From the NCBI RefSeq assembly GCF_000093025.1, contig NC_014207.1, positions 2,728,001 through 2,792,000 on the forward strand: a stretch of 64,000 nt of DNA. Reading direction: 5' to 3'. This stretch comes from Methylotenera versatilis 301. GTDB taxonomy: Bacteria > Pseudomonadota > Gammaproteobacteria > Burkholderiales > Methylophilaceae. A program made the translations under genes and the position numbers. Under the pieces are notes generated by a model. That model saw nothing but the letters and a program-made list of their open reading frames with translations. It was not told the DNA's origin and did no database searches. Shown piece by piece: positions 54,352 through 64,000 of this stretch (within the stretch, counting starts at the first letter, position 1; each line of letters starts with the position of its first letter).

Positions 54352-56136
54352 TTACGCAGCTGGAGTTTGTGAACGAACGCGAATATGCAACTCACGTAAC
54401 TGCTTCTCATCCACTTCATTCGGCGCATTCGTCATCAAACACTGTGCACGTTGCGTTTTAGGGAAGGCAATTACATCACGGATAGATTCTGCACCTGTCA
54501 TCAAAGTTACCAAACGATCTAAACCGAACGCTAGGCCGCCGTGTGGAGGTGCGCCGTATTGCAAGGCATCTAACAAGAAGCCGAACTTCTCTTGCGCTTC
54601 TTCTTTGCTGATTTTTAATGCGTCGAATACTTTAGATTGCACATCTTGTTTATGAATACGCACTGAACCACCGCCTACTTCCCAGCCGTTTAACACCATA
54701 TCGTAGGCTTTTGATAGCGCAGCACCTGGGTTAGTCACGAGCAAGTCTTCGTGACCATCTTTTGGTGCAGTGAACGGATGGTGCAATGCAGCCCAACGGT
54801 CATTTTCTTCGTCATGTTCAAACATTGGGAAATCCACCACCCACAATGGCGCCCATGCGCGGCCATCGACATGACCTTTATCGTGACCGACTTTAAGGCG
54901 TAATGCGCCTAGTGCTTCATTCACAACTTTAGATTTATCTGCACCAAAGAATACGATGTCGCCATTTTGTGCGCCCGTACGGTCGATAATCGCTTGCAAT
55001 GCTGTCACGTGAATGTTTTTAACGATAGGGCTTTGCAGGCCTTCTTCATTTAGTTTAGTCACATCGTTAATCTTAATATACGCCAAACCTTTAGCGCCAT
55101 AGATTTTGACGAATTCTGTGTAGGCATCAATTTCGCTACGAGCGATTGCCGCGCCGCCTGGCACACGCAACGCAGCCACGCGACCTCCAACCATGTTAGC
55201 TGCACCTGCAAACACTTTAAAATCTACGTCTTTCATTACGTCTGAAAGCTCAGTGATTTCTAGCGTCACGCGCATATCTGGCTTATCTGAACCGTAACGG
55301 GTCATAGCCTTGTGGAATGACATGCGTGGGAAAGCTGCTGGCAAATCTACGTTTTGCACTTTTTTCAGCATTTGACGAATCATCTCTTCAACAATGTCCA
55401 TGATTTGATTTTCAGTCATGAATGATGTTTCGATATCGACTTGTGTGAACTCTGGCTGACGGTCTGCACGTAAGTCTTCATCGCGGAAGCATTTAGTGAT
55501 TTGGAAGTAACGGTCGAAACCTGACACCATCAATAATTGTTTAAATAGTTGCGGTGATTGCGGCAAAGCGAAAAACATACCGTGATGCACACGGCTTGGT
55601 ACTAAGTAGTCACGGGCACCCTCTGGGGTTGAACGCGTTAACATTGGCGTTTCAACTTCAATAAAGCCGTTGTCATCTAGATAATCGCGCAAGTTTTTAG
55701 ACACTTTATAACGCAACATCATGTTTTTTTGCATCGCTGGACGACGTAAGTCAATGTAACGGTGCTGCAAACGCACGGTTTCAGTAAGGTTTTCGTCATC
55801 TAACTGGAACGGTGGCGTGAGTGATGCATTGAGAATTTCAATCTCAGTAGCAATCATTTCGACTTCACCTGTTGCCAAGTTAGCATTTGTTGCACCTTCT
55901 GGACGCGCTTGCACTACGCAAGTCACTTTTAGTACATATTCACTGCGTACGCTTTCAGCAATGGCAAATGCTGCTTTTGCATCTGGATTAATCACGATTT
56001 GCGCCATACCTTCACGGTCGCGCAAGTCAATAAAAATCACGCCTCCGTGGTCACGGCGACGATGTGCCCAACCACATAAAGTAACTGTTTGGCCAATGTG
56101 TTCGCGGTTTAGATGTCCGCAGTAATGTGTACGCAT
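54352..56136 (-). CDS. aspS: aspartyl-tRNA synthetase
   Basis: This 594-aa class II synthetase has an N-terminal OB-fold anticodon domain ([27 protein letters not shown]), motif 2 ([20 protein letters not shown]), the bacterial-type GAD insertion domain (about residues 290-420) and motif 3 ([15 protein letters not shown]). The complete bacterial-type length fits. It loads Asp on tRNA-Asp; whether it also charges tRNA-Asn cannot be told here. It is preceded by the DUF502 gene, 101 bp away on the same strand. Confidence 0.97.
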   Translation of the reverse strand: MRTHYCGHLNREHIGQTVTLCGWAHRRRDHGGVIFIDLRDREGMAQIVINPDAKAAFAIAESVRSEYVLKVTCVVQARPEGATNANLATGEVEMIATEIEILNASLTPPFQLDDENLTETVRLQHRYIDLRRPAMQKNMMLRYKVSKNLRDYLDDNGFIEVETPMLTRSTPEGARDYLVPSRVHHGMFFALPQSPQLFKQLLMVSGFDRYFQITKCFRDEDLRADRQPEFTQVDIETSFMTENQIMDIVEEMIRQMLKKVQNVDLPAAFPRMSFHKAMTRYGSDKPDMRVTLEITELSDVMKDVDFKVFAGAANMVGGRVAALRVPGGAAIARSEIDAYTEFVKIYGAKGLAYIKINDVTKLNEEGLQSPIVKNIHVTALQAIIDRTGAQNGDIVFFGADKSKVVNEALGALRLKVGHDKGHVDGRAWAPLWVVDFPMFEHDEENDRWAALHHPFTAPKDGHEDLLVTNPGAALSKAYDMVLNGWEVGGGSVRIHKQDVQSKVFDALKISKEEAQEKFGFLLDALQYGAPPHGGLAFGLDRLVTLMTGAESIRDVIAFPKTQRAQCLMTNAPNEVDEKQLRELHIRVRSQTPAA

Positions 56137-56237
56137 AATGTTAAGTTCTTGTTAAATAGTCGGTTAATTAAATGGTTTTTATTGCTTTAAAAATTCTGTT
56201 AAGTTTTCTTGGTTTTAAATTTTATTAGTTTTTAAAT

Positions 56238-56843
56238 TTACTTGGTTTTAAGCTTTTTAGGCGGTGCAACTACGCCCATACTAATAATGTATTTCAGCGC
56301 CTCATCCACGCTCATATCAAGCTCAACAACATCTGCACGCGGCATCATTAAAAAATATCCGCCCGTTGGGTTGGGCGTTGTTGGCACATAAACGCTAACA
56401 AAGTCGCCTTGCAAGTGATTCACAATATCGCCACCAGGTTGGCCTGTAATAAAAGCTATTGCCCAAGTGCCCTGTCGTGGAAACTGCACCAATACTGCAT
56501 GACGGAAAGCGTTGCCAGTATCAGAAAACAAGGTATCAGATACTTGCTTCACGCTGGCATAGATTGATTTTACAAAGGGCACGCGAGAGAGCATCGCCTC
56601 CCATAGATTAATCAACTGTTTACCAAAAAAGTTGGTCGCTACCACGCCAGTAAAAAGAATAATCACCACGGTAAGCACCGCGCCGATACCGACGATCTCA
56701 TGGCCTAACAGAGCTTTAGGACGCCAGCTCATCGGTAACAGGAACAAGCTTTGATCCATAATGCCGATAACACTAGACAGCACCCATACTGTGATAAACA
56801 GCGGCACTAACACTAGCAAACCAGTAATAAAATATTTTTTCAT
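56238..56843 (-). CDS. DUF502 membrane protein
   Basis: This 201-aa protein has two TM helices near the N-terminus (FITGLLVLVPLFITVWVLSS; IGAVLTVVIILFTGVVAT) and a soluble C-terminal domain with the DUF502 hallmarks PFVKSIYASVKQ, FRHAVLVQFP, VSVYVPTTPNPTGGYF. Function is not known. It is placed between fmdB-type gene and aspS, an order conserved in many Betaproteobacteria. Confidence 0.9.
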   Translation of the reverse strand: MKKYFITGLLVLVPLFITVWVLSSVIGIMDQSLFLLPMSWRPKALLGHEIVGIGAVLTVVIILFTGVVATNFFGKQLINLWEAMLSRVPFVKSIYASVKQVSDTLFSDTGNAFRHAVLVQFPRQGTWAIAFITGQPGGDIVNHLQGDFVSVYVPTTPNPTGGYFLMMPRADVVELDMSVDEALKYIISMGVVAPPKKLKTK

Positions 56844-56865
56844 GTGCCTAGTGAGTCAATTGGAT

Positions 56866-57150
56866 TTAGTGACAAGCACAGCCTGTGGCACAAGCAGCTG
56901 GGGCAGCTGCTACTTCAGACTTTTTTTCAGCTGAAGTCTCGCTTTTAGCTGCTGGTGCAGATTTAGCGCCATTTTTAAAATCAGTCGCATACCAACCACT
57001 GCCGCTTAATTGAAAGCTAGGTGCAGATAATTGCTTGGTAAAAGTTTCAGCGCCACATGATGGGCATGCCTCAGTGCTCGCCGCGCTGATTTTGCGCATG
57101 ACTTCAGCCTTATGGCCGCAACTAGTACATTGGTAATCGTAAATAGGCAT
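56866..57150 (-). CDS. FmdB-type zinc ribbon protein
   Basis: This 94-aa protein begins with a FmdB/CxxC-zinc ribbon: YDYQCTSCGHKAEVM and CPSCGAETFTK form two C-x-x-C knuckles (residues about 7-37). The rest is a Lys/Ala/Ser-rich tail with a C-terminal Cys/His group (CATGCACH). The N-terminal class is a putative regulator; the tail Cys/His could bind metal. It precedes the DUF502 gene by 22 bp on the same strand. Confidence 0.88.
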   Translation of the reverse strand: MPIYDYQCTSCGHKAEVMRKISAASTEACPSCGAETFTKQLSAPSFQLSGSGWYATDFKNGAKSAPAAKSETSAEKKSEVAAAPAACATGCACH

Positions 57151-57266
57151 AAATACCTCATTAAACAGTTAGATAACCGCGAATTATACCTTATTTGACA
57201 ATTTAATTTTACGACTTAGCTAATCGTACTCACCAAAAATCAAACCTTATCAGTAATGCGTTACGA

Positions 57267-57353
57267 TCAAAATACAAACTGGCTATAGGTGTTGTAAGCA
57301 AATCCTCTGCCATCAACTGCACTGTAGCTATTAAATAGATTAAAATTATTATA
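57267..57353 (-). pseudogene. possible C-terminal remnant of an outer-membrane receptor
   Basis: The minus-strand frame reads FNLFNSYSAVDGRG...YNTYSQFVF then TGA. N-L-F-N near the end plus a terminal aromatic-rich strand ending in Phe is typical of TonB-dependent receptor tails. About 28 codons remain with no start; upstream there is only an in-frame TAG and the ssb terminator. It could be chance. Confidence 0.35.
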
Positions 57354-57379
57354 GAAAAAAGCCCGCTATTGCGGGCTTT
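57354..57379 (-). terminator. intrinsic terminator after ssb
   Basis: AAAGCCCGC/GCGGGCTTT with loop TATT forms a 9-bp stem followed by T on both strands; on the minus strand it lies 37 bp after the ssb stop. Confidence 0.85.
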
Positions 57380-57415
57380 CTTGGTTTAAATCAACACTTT
57401 TAAAAAACGTACTGA

Positions 57416-57931
57416 TTAAAAAGGAATGTCATCTTCAAAATCATCAAAACCCGAACCGCTAGTAGCAGCTTTTGCAGTTGACTGCGCTGGCGCTTGTTTT
57501 GCTGATGATTGATTAGCACTTGATGGCACTTGATCGTAATCGCTGCTGCCACTACTTTGATCCATACCACCGTCGTAGCTAGCATTTGAACCGGCACCAT
57601 CACGTCCGCCTAGCATTTGCATTTGGTCTGCAATTATTTCTGTCGTGTAGCGATCTTGACCTTCTTTAGTCTGCCATTTACGCGTTTGCAAACGGCCTTC
57701 AACGTAAACTGGACGACCTTTTTTAAGGTATTCCCCTGCGATTTCCGCAAGCTTGCGGTACATCACAATATTGTGCCACTCAGTGCGCTCTTGCTTTGCG
57801 CCAGATTTATCTTTCCAGCTATCGGTAGTCGCAATGCTGAAGTTACACACAGCTTCGCCATTCGGCATGAATCTTACTTCAGGATCACGGCCTAAATTAC
57901 CAACTAATATGACTTTATTGACTGATGCCAT
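57416..57931 (-). CDS. ssb: single-stranded DNA-binding protein
   Basis: This 171-aa SSB has the OB-fold ([40 protein letters not shown], ... [20 protein letters not shown]), then a Ser/Gln/Ala/Gly-rich flexible tail ending DDFEDDIPF, the protein-interaction tip. It binds ssDNA and recruits repair and replication proteins. Placed directly after an MFS gene (2 bp gap) and divergent (via that gene) from uvrA, as often seen. Confidence 0.96.
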   Translation of the reverse strand: MASVNKVILVGNLGRDPEVRFMPNGEAVCNFSIATTDSWKDKSGAKQERTEWHNIVMYRKLAEIAGEYLKKGRPVYVEGRLQTRKWQTKEGQDRYTTEIIADQMQMLGGRDGAGSNASYDGGMDQSSGSSDYDQVPSSANQSSAKQAPAQSTAKAATSGSGFDDFEDDIPF

Positions 57932-57933
57932 TT

Positions 57934-59478
57934 TTATCCCCTCAACAATTGATGTACTTGTGTTTGCAATTGGGTTTCATCCCCATGTTGCGATTTATCT
58001 ATCTTTAATATTACGGTGCGTTCTTGCGGCAACACCACGGCTTCTATCACGCCTGTCAGCGCTAGTAGCTTGTCTTTTAATTTATCAGCTACGTCTGTAG
58101 TTAATTCAGGCGCATCTTCATCCAAGCCGTACATTTTAGTTTTTACTGCAGGTGGCGCTTGCATTGAGTATGCCAATATTAGCCACAAAAGCATCATGAT
58201 ACTGCAAAAAATAAACACACTGGCAAAGCCTACTTTATGTGACAAATAGCCACCTAGTGCACCACCAACAAAGACGCCTAATGATTGCGAAGTGTTATAA
58301 ACGCCTATCGCTGTTCCTTTAGCAGCAGCAGGTGCAATTTTACTTATAATTGAAGGTAAAGAAGCTTCTAGTACATTAAAAGCAATAAAGTACATAGTAA
58401 GCGATAGCACTATGCCCCAGAATAGCTGAATGGAAGCTGAAAACATCAATTGCGCAATAAACATAGTGGCGATTGCGCCGACAAAAACCTGCTTCATTTT
58501 AGCTTTTTTCTCAGCATAAATAATCGCCGGCACCATAAAGACGAATGAGGCAATCAACACAGGTAAATAAATCATCCAATGTTGATTTTCATGCATGCCG
58601 CTTGATTTAACAAGAGCGAATGGCACGACAACAAACATCGCCATTTGCGCGGCATGCAATGCAAAAATTCCGTAATTTAAACGTAGCAATTGCTTGTTTT
58701 TCAAAACGTCTTTTAGCTTGGCTGGCGCCGCACTGGCATCGGAGTGATAGTGACTATGCAAAGGCTCAGGCACCACAAACTTCATTACGGCAATGGCAGC
58801 TAAACTTAATAATGCTGTCATCGCGAATATACCTGGCACGCCTATCCACTGGTTAAGTAATGGGCCTATCACCAATGAAACGGCAAAGGCCATACCGATT
58901 GTGCCGCCTATGGTTGCCATGGCTTTGGTGCGGTTTTCATCGCGAGTTAAATCCGCTAGTAAAGCTGTGACAGCGGCAGAAACAGCACCTGCGCCTTGTA
59001 TAGCACGACCTAAAATTACGCCTTCAATATTCATCGCTAATGCGGCGACCATGCTACCAATCGCAAAAATAGCTAAGCCTAAGTAAATCATAGGCTTGCG
59101 GCCAAATTTATCTGAAGCCATGCCAAACGGCAATTGGAACAAGGCTTGCGTTAACCCATAAGCGCCAAGTGCTAAGCCGATTTGCAGACCATTAGGTTTG
59201 GGTAGAAAATTGTTTGAAGCATATATTGCGAAAATCGGCAAAATAGAAAACATGCCAAACATACGTAAACCATAAATCGCCGCCAAGCTCACTGTTGCAC
59301 GCACTTCTAAAGGCGTCATTTTATCTGCTGGCAAATCGATTGAGTTTAGTGTGATTGGTGCATCAGTATTTGATGGCAAAGCCTCTGAAGTAAGCTCAGC
59401 TGACTTAGCTGCATCTACTGCAATGCCTGCAAAAAGGTCTTGCGTTTGATTGCTCGAATGATTCTTTGGTGTAGACAT
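57934..59478 (-). CDS. MFS transporter with cytoplasmic C-terminal extension
   Basis: This 514-aa major facilitator has 12 predicted TM helices ([31 protein letters not shown], ... [11 protein letters not shown] loop 2-3 motif near residue 110). It is preceded by a 50-aa N-terminal tail rich in Ser/Thr and followed by a C-terminal soluble 80-aa segment ([26 protein letters not shown]) with a beta-alpha-beta pattern similar to small metal-binding domains but without their Cys motif. Substrate unknown. It lies in the uvrA-ssb gap, a common place for an MFS gene in proteobacteria. Confidence 0.88.
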   Translation of the reverse strand: MSTPKNHSSNQTQDLFAGIAVDAAKSAELTSEALPSNTDAPITLNSIDLPADKMTPLEVRATVSLAAIYGLRMFGMFSILPIFAIYASNNFLPKPNGLQIGLALGAYGLTQALFQLPFGMASDKFGRKPMIYLGLAIFAIGSMVAALAMNIEGVILGRAIQGAGAVSAAVTALLADLTRDENRTKAMATIGGTIGMAFAVSLVIGPLLNQWIGVPGIFAMTALLSLAAIAVMKFVVPEPLHSHYHSDASAAPAKLKDVLKNKQLLRLNYGIFALHAAQMAMFVVVPFALVKSSGMHENQHWMIYLPVLIASFVFMVPAIIYAEKKAKMKQVFVGAIATMFIAQLMFSASIQLFWGIVLSLTMYFIAFNVLEASLPSIISKIAPAAAKGTAIGVYNTSQSLGVFVGGALGGYLSHKVGFASVFIFCSIMMLLWLILAYSMQAPPAVKTKMYGLDEDAPELTTDVADKLKDKLLALTGVIEAVVLPQERTVILKIDKSQHGDETQLQTQVHQLLRG

Positions 59479-59561
59479 AAAAAAACTTAAGGCCTAAAAA
59501 TGTAGCTAAATGCGTAAAAGTATGTATATTAGCAGGTTGCCCTAATTTTCGTAAAAGCATT

Positions 59562-62375
59562 ATGGAATTCATCAAAATACGTGGTGCGCGAACGCACAAT
59601 CTTAAAAACATTTCGCTGGATATTCCACGCAATCAGTTGGTCGTGATTACGGGTTTATCGGGCTCTGGCAAGTCTTCACTTGCTTTTGATACGCTGTATG
59701 CAGAAGGTCAGCGCCGCTATGTCGAATCGCTGTCGGCTTATGCACGCCAATTCTTGGCGCGTATGGATAAACCTGATGTTGATTTGATTGAAGGTTTATC
59801 GCCCGCCATTTCTATTGAGCAAAAATCTACATCGCACAATCCGCGTTCGACTGTTGGTACCGTGACTGAAATTCACGATTACCTGCGCTTGCTCTACGCC
59901 CGCGCAGGTGACCCAGAATGCCCTGAACATGGCATCAAGCTAGAAGCCCAAACTGTGAGCCAAATGGTAGATAGCGTCTTAGCGCTGCCTGAAGATACCA
60001 AGCTGATGATTTTGGCGCCTGTGGTAAGTAACCGCAAAGGTGAGCAACTCGATTTATTTGAAGAGCTCAAAGCGCAAGGTTTTGTGCGCTTACGCGTAGA
60101 TGGCAAAATCTATGAGGTCGATGCTTTACCGCAACTGACAAAAACCACAAAACATACGGTTGAAGTCGTTATAGACCGCATCAAAGTTAAACAAGACATG
60201 AAGCAGCGTATTGCTGAGTCATTTGAAACCGCATTACGTTTAGCGGAAGGCAAAGCCATTGCAGTTGAAATGGATACCGAGAAAGAGCATTTATTCTCAG
60301 CTAAGTTTTCATGCCCCGTGTGTGACTACTCACTTGCTGAATTAGAGCCGCGCTTATTCTCTTTCAACAACCCGATGGGCGCCTGCCCAAAGTGTGATGG
60401 CTTAGGCAATATCAACTTTTTCGACCCTAAACGCGTGGTTGCATTTCCGCATTTATCACTCGCTGCGGGTGCGATTAAAGGCTGGGATAAGCGTAATCAG
60501 TTTTACTTCCAAATGTTGGCAAGTATTGCTACGCATTACAATTTCAACCTTGATACCGCATTTGAGAAGTTGCCCGAATATATTCAAAAAGTATTGCTCA
60601 ACGGCAGCGGCAAAGATGTGATGCCATTTAAATACCTTAATGAACGTGGTGTTTTCTTTGAAAAAACGCATGCATTTGAAGGTATTTTAAATAATTTGCA
60701 GCGCCGTTATCACGAGACCGACTCGCAAACCGTGCGCGAAGAACTCGCAAAATATTTAAATTCACAAAGCTGCCCTGATTGCTCTGGCACACGCTTACGC
60801 AAAGAAGCGCGCCATGTAAAAGTAGGTAATAAGAACATTCACGAAGTATGTGAAGTGCCACTTAAGTTAGCGCTTACTTTCTTTGATACGCTTGAATTGA
60901 CTGGCGCTAAACTTGCGATTGCCGATAAGATTGTGAAAGAAATTAGCAACCGTTTGAAGTTTCTAACGAACGTTGGTTTGGAGTATTTATCACTTTCACG
61001 TTCAGCTGAAACATTGTCTGGTGGCGAGGCGCAACGAATTCGCTTGGCCTCACAAATCGGCAGCGGCTTAACGGGCGTGATGTACGTGTTAGATGAGCCT
61101 TCAATCGGCTTGCATCAACGCGACAATGACAGATTGTTAGAAACACTGAAGCGCCTGCGCGATATTGGCAACAGCGTGATTGTGGTCGAGCATGACCATG
61201 ATGCGATTCTGACAGCTGATTACGTGGTGGATATTGGTCCAGGTGCAGGTGAGCATGGTGGCAGAATTGTTGCAGAGGGCACGCCTGCTGAGGTGCTGGC
61301 AAACCCAGACTCCCTGACAGGGCAGTATTTAAGCGGCAAAAAACAAATTATTTATAACAAAAAGCGTACGCCGCCAGACCCAGCGCGCTGGTTGAAATTA
61401 AGTAACGCGACTGGCAATAATCTAAAAGATGTCACATTGAAACTACCTGTGGGCTTGCTAAGCTGCATTACAGGCGTTTCCGGTAGCGGAAAATCCACCT
61501 TGATTAACGACACTTTATACCGTGTAGTTTCGCAGCATTTATATGGCAGCAGCACAGAACCAGCGCCGTATAATGAAATCGATGGCTTGGCATTTTTTGA
61601 TAAAGTGGTCGATGTAGACCAAAGCCCAATTGGCCGTACGCCACGTTCAAACCCGGCAACTTACACTGGTCTATTTACGCCAATTCGCGATTTATTTGCT
61701 GGCGTGCCAGAAAGCCGCGTGCGTGGTTATGGCCCTGGCCGATACTCATTCAACGTTAAAGGTGGGCGCTGCGAAGCTTGCCAAGGTGACGGTGTAATAC
61801 GTGTAGAAATGCACTTCTTACCTGACGTTTACGTGCCATGTGATGTGTGTAAAGGCCACCGCTACAACCGCGAAACTTTAGAAATCCAATTCAAAGGCAA
61901 AAACATTCGTGAAGTATTAGAAATGACCGTGGAGCAAGCGCACACTTTCTTTAGCGCACAACCTGTTATTTCACGCAAACTTAAAACTTTGTTAGATGTA
62001 GGTTTAGGTTACATCACGCTCGGACAAAGCGCGACAACATTAAGTGGCGGTGAAGCTCAGCGCGTTAAACTTGCGCTAGAACTCAGTAAACGCGACACTG
62101 GCCGCACTTTATACATTCTGGATGAACCCACCACTGGTTTACATTTTGCCGATATTCAACTATTGCTAGATGTGATTCATCGCCTAAGAGATGCGGGCAA
62201 CACCATAGTGATTATTGAGCATAATCTAGACGTGATTAAAACTGCGGATTGGATTGTCGATATGGGACCTGAAGGTGGCGATGGCGGCGGCACTATTATT
62301 GCAGAAGGTACGCCAGAACAAGTGGCCTTGAGCACAGAAAGCTATACGGCTAAATATCTCAAGGCGATGTTGTAA
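59562..62375 (+). CDS. uvrA: excinuclease ABC subunit A
   Basis: This 937-aa damage-recognition ATPase has two ABC halves: Walker [15 protein letters not shown] and [13 protein letters not shown], signature [12 protein letters not shown] and [12 protein letters not shown], and zinc fingers [14 protein letters not shown]...CPKCDG and [27 protein letters not shown]. It starts nucleotide excision repair with UvrB. The start at 59562 follows a divergent 83-bp gap; I see no clear LexA box there. Confidence 0.97.
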   Translation: MEFIKIRGARTHNLKNISLDIPRNQLVVITGLSGSGKSSLAFDTLYAEGQRRYVESLSAYARQFLARMDKPDVDLIEGLSPAISIEQKSTSHNPRSTVGTVTEIHDYLRLLYARAGDPECPEHGIKLEAQTVSQMVDSVLALPEDTKLMILAPVVSNRKGEQLDLFEELKAQGFVRLRVDGKIYEVDALPQLTKTTKHTVEVVIDRIKVKQDMKQRIAESFETALRLAEGKAIAVEMDTEKEHLFSAKFSCPVCDYSLAELEPRLFSFNNPMGACPKCDGLGNINFFDPKRVVAFPHLSLAAGAIKGWDKRNQFYFQMLASIATHYNFNLDTAFEKLPEYIQKVLLNGSGKDVMPFKYLNERGVFFEKTHAFEGILNNLQRRYHETDSQTVREELAKYLNSQSCPDCSGTRLRKEARHVKVGNKNIHEVCEVPLKLALTFFDTLELTGAKLAIADKIVKEISNRLKFLTNVGLEYLSLSRSAETLSGGEAQRIRLASQIGSGLTGVMYVLDEPSIGLHQRDNDRLLETLKRLRDIGNSVIVVEHDHDAILTADYVVDIGPGAGEHGGRIVAEGTPAEVLANPDSLTGQYLSGKKQIIYNKKRTPPDPARWLKLSNATGNNLKDVTLKLPVGLLSCITGVSGSGKSTLINDTLYRVVSQHLYGSSTEPAPYNEIDGLAFFDKVVDVDQSPIGRTPRSNPATYTGLFTPIRDLFAGVPESRVRGYGPGRYSFNVKGGRCEACQGDGVIRVEMHFLPDVYVPCDVCKGHRYNRETLEIQFKGKNIREVLEMTVEQAHTFFSAQPVISRKLKTLLDVGLGYITLGQSATTLSGGEAQRVKLALELSKRDTGRTLYILDEPTTGLHFADIQLLLDVIHRLRDAGNTIVIIEHNLDVIKTADWIVDMGPEGGDGGGTIIAEGTPEQVALSTESYTAKYLKAML

Positions 62376-62393
62376 TTTGATTAAGAAATTTTT

Positions 62394-62618
62394 ATGAAAA
62401 TACCAAAAAAATATACAGGCATCCTATTTGCCTTCTTGATGTCTTTGCTCATGGCTTTCATCATGTCAGGCGTGTTAACCGCATTGTTTGCAGGTATTGA
62501 TGCAAACTTCGCTTCGCACTGGATGAGTGCATTTATTCACGCGTTGCCTGTGGCATTTCCAGCCGTCTTAATTGTTGCACCTATCGTGAGAAGAATCGTC
62601 GCAAGCCTTACTGAATAA
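62394..62618 (+). CDS. DUF2798 family membrane protein
   Basis: This 74-aa protein has two hydrophobic helices (GILFAFLMSLLMAFIMSGVLTALFAG and WMSAFIHALPVAFPAVLIVAP) and a basic tail (RRIVASL). It matches the small DUF2798 proteins, of unknown function. It follows uvrA by 18 bp, probably cotranscribed. Confidence 0.75.
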   Translation: MKIPKKYTGILFAFLMSLLMAFIMSGVLTALFAGIDANFASHWMSAFIHALPVAFPAVLIVAPIVRRIVASLTE

Positions 62619-62621
62619 AGT

Positions 62622-63356
62622 TTACGGCACCTCTGAAAAGCGCATTCTAGCTTGAATCGTAGCCGTTCTGCGGTTGAGGTATGAGGTTGATTTATGTGCA
62701 TCGTAATAGCGCGGATTCGGAATCATGGCGGCCAGTTTTGCCGCTTGCGCGCTACTTAAGCCAGCCGCACTGGTTTTATAATAATGCCGCGATGCAGCTT
62801 CTGCACCAAACACGCCATTACCCCATTCAATGATATTCAAGTAAATCTCTAAAATACGACGCTTGCTCAATACGTTTTCTAGCATCACCGTAATAAGCGC
62901 TTCTTCACCTTTGCGCCAAGGTGTGCGTTTAGTGGATAAAAATAAATTCTTAGCAAGTTGCTGACTAATCGTTGAACCTCCCGCAACGATTTTGCCCTTT
63001 TTGAGATTTTTTGCGTAAGCTTTCTCGATGCCTTCCCAATCAAATCCTTCATGATCGACAAACTTTGCATCTTCGCTAGCGACAACAGCACGCTTCAGGT
63101 TGTTTGAGATTCTGGAATAATCCACCCACTGATATTTCAACTCTGCGTCAGGTTTTTCTTCTTGAATAATCTCTAAGCGATCCACCATAAAAGCGCTAGA
63201 CGACGGGTTGAATTTTATCCACCAACAAATGTGCAAAAAGATCCAAAGTTGATACAAAAAAAGTAGCATAAAAAACACTACCAAGCCTCGGGTAAAATAC
63301 CCGCCGAAGCCCAATGGTTGAGCACCCGGCCGATTATTCAGTAACCAATTTTTCAT
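62622..63356 (-). CDS. mtgA: monofunctional biosynthetic peptidoglycan transglycosylase
   Basis: This 244-aa inner-membrane glycosyltransferase polymerises lipid II. It has one N-terminal TM (LVVFFMLLFLYQLWIFLH) and a GT51 domain with the catalytic Glu in VASEDAKFVDHEGFDW (about residue 93), GGSTISQQLAKNLFLS (about 127) and WRKGEEALITVMLENVLSKRRILEIYLN. It is convergent with the uvrA-DUF2798 unit and 30 bp downstream of aroE. Confidence 0.95.
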   Translation of the reverse strand: MKNWLLNNRPGAQPLGFGGYFTRGLVVFFMLLFLYQLWIFLHICWWIKFNPSSSAFMVDRLEIIQEEKPDAELKYQWVDYSRISNNLKRAVVASEDAKFVDHEGFDWEGIEKAYAKNLKKGKIVAGGSTISQQLAKNLFLSTKRTPWRKGEEALITVMLENVLSKRRILEIYLNIIEWGNGVFGAEAASRHYYKTSAAGLSSAQAAKLAAMIPNPRYYDAHKSTSYLNRRTATIQARMRFSEVP

Positions 63357-63386
63357 TATTTTATATTTCTTCTAAACTAAAATTAG

Positions 63387-64000
63387 TTAAGCCAAATTTC
63401 TAATTTTTTTAATCACACTTTGCGTTTCAGGCCGCACACCACGCCAAAGATAAAATGCCTCAGCCGCTTGCTCAACCAGCATACCAAGTCCATCCGCCAC
63501 TTGTGCGCCACTTTCCCTTGCTTGCTTCATAAAAGGTGTTTCACGGCCGTACATCATGTCGTAAGCCAAGCAACCTTTAGCGAAGATGGTGTTGGGGATA
63601 GGTAGAGCTGTATCGGTTAAACCTGTGGAGGTGGCATTGATAATAATGTCAAATTGTTGATCTGCTAAATCTTCAAAAGCTTTGGCATTCAAAAAATAAG
63701 AGCGACTTTCATTTTTTTTCTCCACTTTCTTTTGCATACTGCTCGCTTTTTCCAATGTACGGTTTGCTATGACTAACAAAGTTGGTGACTCTTCCAGCAA
63801 TGGATGTAACACACCTTCTGCTGCGCCACCAGCACCTAATAGGAGCAATCGCTTATTGGCAATATTTATACCAAAATTTTGCTTAATGTCGCGGACCAAG
63901 CCCAATCCATCTGTGTTATCTCCGCGAATTTCTGCACCCAAAAATCTCAGCGTATTAACTGCACCTGCATCTAACGCACGATTACTAGGTAAAACCATGT
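63387..64000 (-). CDS. aroE: shikimate dehydrogenase (5' end beyond window)
   Basis: The visible C-terminal part (about 204 codons) shows AGAVNTLRF, GDNTDGLGLVRDI, the NADP-binding LLLGAGGAAEGVLHPLL and NATSTGLTD, all typical of AroE, and ends WRGVRPETQSVIKKIRNLA. The family has about 270 aa, so roughly 70 N-terminal residues, including the substrate-binding serines, lie past the window end. The enzyme makes shikimate from 3-dehydroshikimate. It is 30 bp upstream of mtgA on the same strand, a pair often seen in Betaproteobacteria. Confidence 0.95.
   Translation of the reverse strand, partial: MVLPSNRALDAGAVNTLRFLGAEIRGDNTDGLGLVRDIKQNFGINIANKRLLLLGAGGAAEGVLHPLLEESPTLLVIANRTLEKASSMQKKVEKKNESRSYFLNAKAFEDLADQQFDIIINATSTGLTDTALPIPNTIFAKGCLAYDMMYGRETPFMKQARESGAQVADGLGMLVEQAAEAFYLWRGVRPETQSVIKKIRNLA

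Noticed and set aside
59479-59561. LexA (SOS) box upstream of uvrA
   Set aside because: I looked for CTG-N10-CAG in the divergent MFS-uvrA gap and found no convincing copy.

Overview
The window looks like a Betaproteobacterium of the Methylophilaceae (Methylotenera/Methylophilus-like). This is inferred from moderate-to-low GC, the gene content and order, PEP-CTERM proteins, and a SoxYZ-like carrier of the type linked to PQQ-dependent dehydrogenases. I had no database access, so the taxonomic call is an inference.

Region 1-11.4 kb is accessory DNA. It holds a CYTH-CHAD protein (cut by the window edge), an arsenate-reductase-like protein and a small charged protein on the minus strand. Two PEP-CTERM proteins follow, flanking a secreted metallophosphoesterase. 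Next is a Tat-exported dienelactone-hydrolase-like protein bracketed by an old direct repeat. An IS21-family element (istA broken by an in-frame TAG, istB intact) lies between a truncated acyltransferase gene and a truncated integrase gene. The integrase starts next to a tRNA-Ile(CAU), the usual place for an integrated island.

Region 11.4-20 kb is housekeeping: the macromolecular synthesis cluster rpsU - DUF3144 - yqeY - dnaG - rpoD (minus), divergent from tsaD, then plsY, folB, a TTG-started membrane protein of unknown function, and about 540 bp of hairpin-rich repeat DNA.

Region 20-32 kb (minus) has xerD/ogt, the ribosomal operon rpsP-rimM-trmD-rplS (S16 with a long Ala-rich tail), queE/queC, and the Tol-Pal operon (ybgC-tolQRAB-pal-cpoB) directly behind ruvB.

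Region 32-42.6 kb (minus) separates ruvB from yebC-ruvC-ruvA. In between are a GGDEF/EAL protein, an ABC-type substrate-binding protein and a TonB-dependent receptor, which look like a sensory module, plus an AI-2E family permease and a DUF4349 lipoprotein. An EamA permease lies beyond yebC.

Region 42.7-50.1 kb is a CBS protein followed by an iron locus read leftward: two small paralogous proteins (one with a TAG at codon 3), hemP, tonB, exbB, exbD, a Fiu-like siderophore receptor, a PiuC/YbiX-type dioxygenase, a PepSY-like protein and a cytochrome b561. Two Fur-box-like palindromes each overlap a sigma70-like promoter with the same geometry (17-bp spacer, TATCAT -10).

Region 50.1-64 kb carries trhP/yegQ, a YjbQ protein, a SoxYZ fusion, a VOC protein, apt, aspS, a DUF502 protein, an FmdB-type zinc ribbon, ssb and an MFS permease (minus). 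uvrA and a DUF2798 protein follow on plus, then mtgA and the C-terminal part of aroE on minus.
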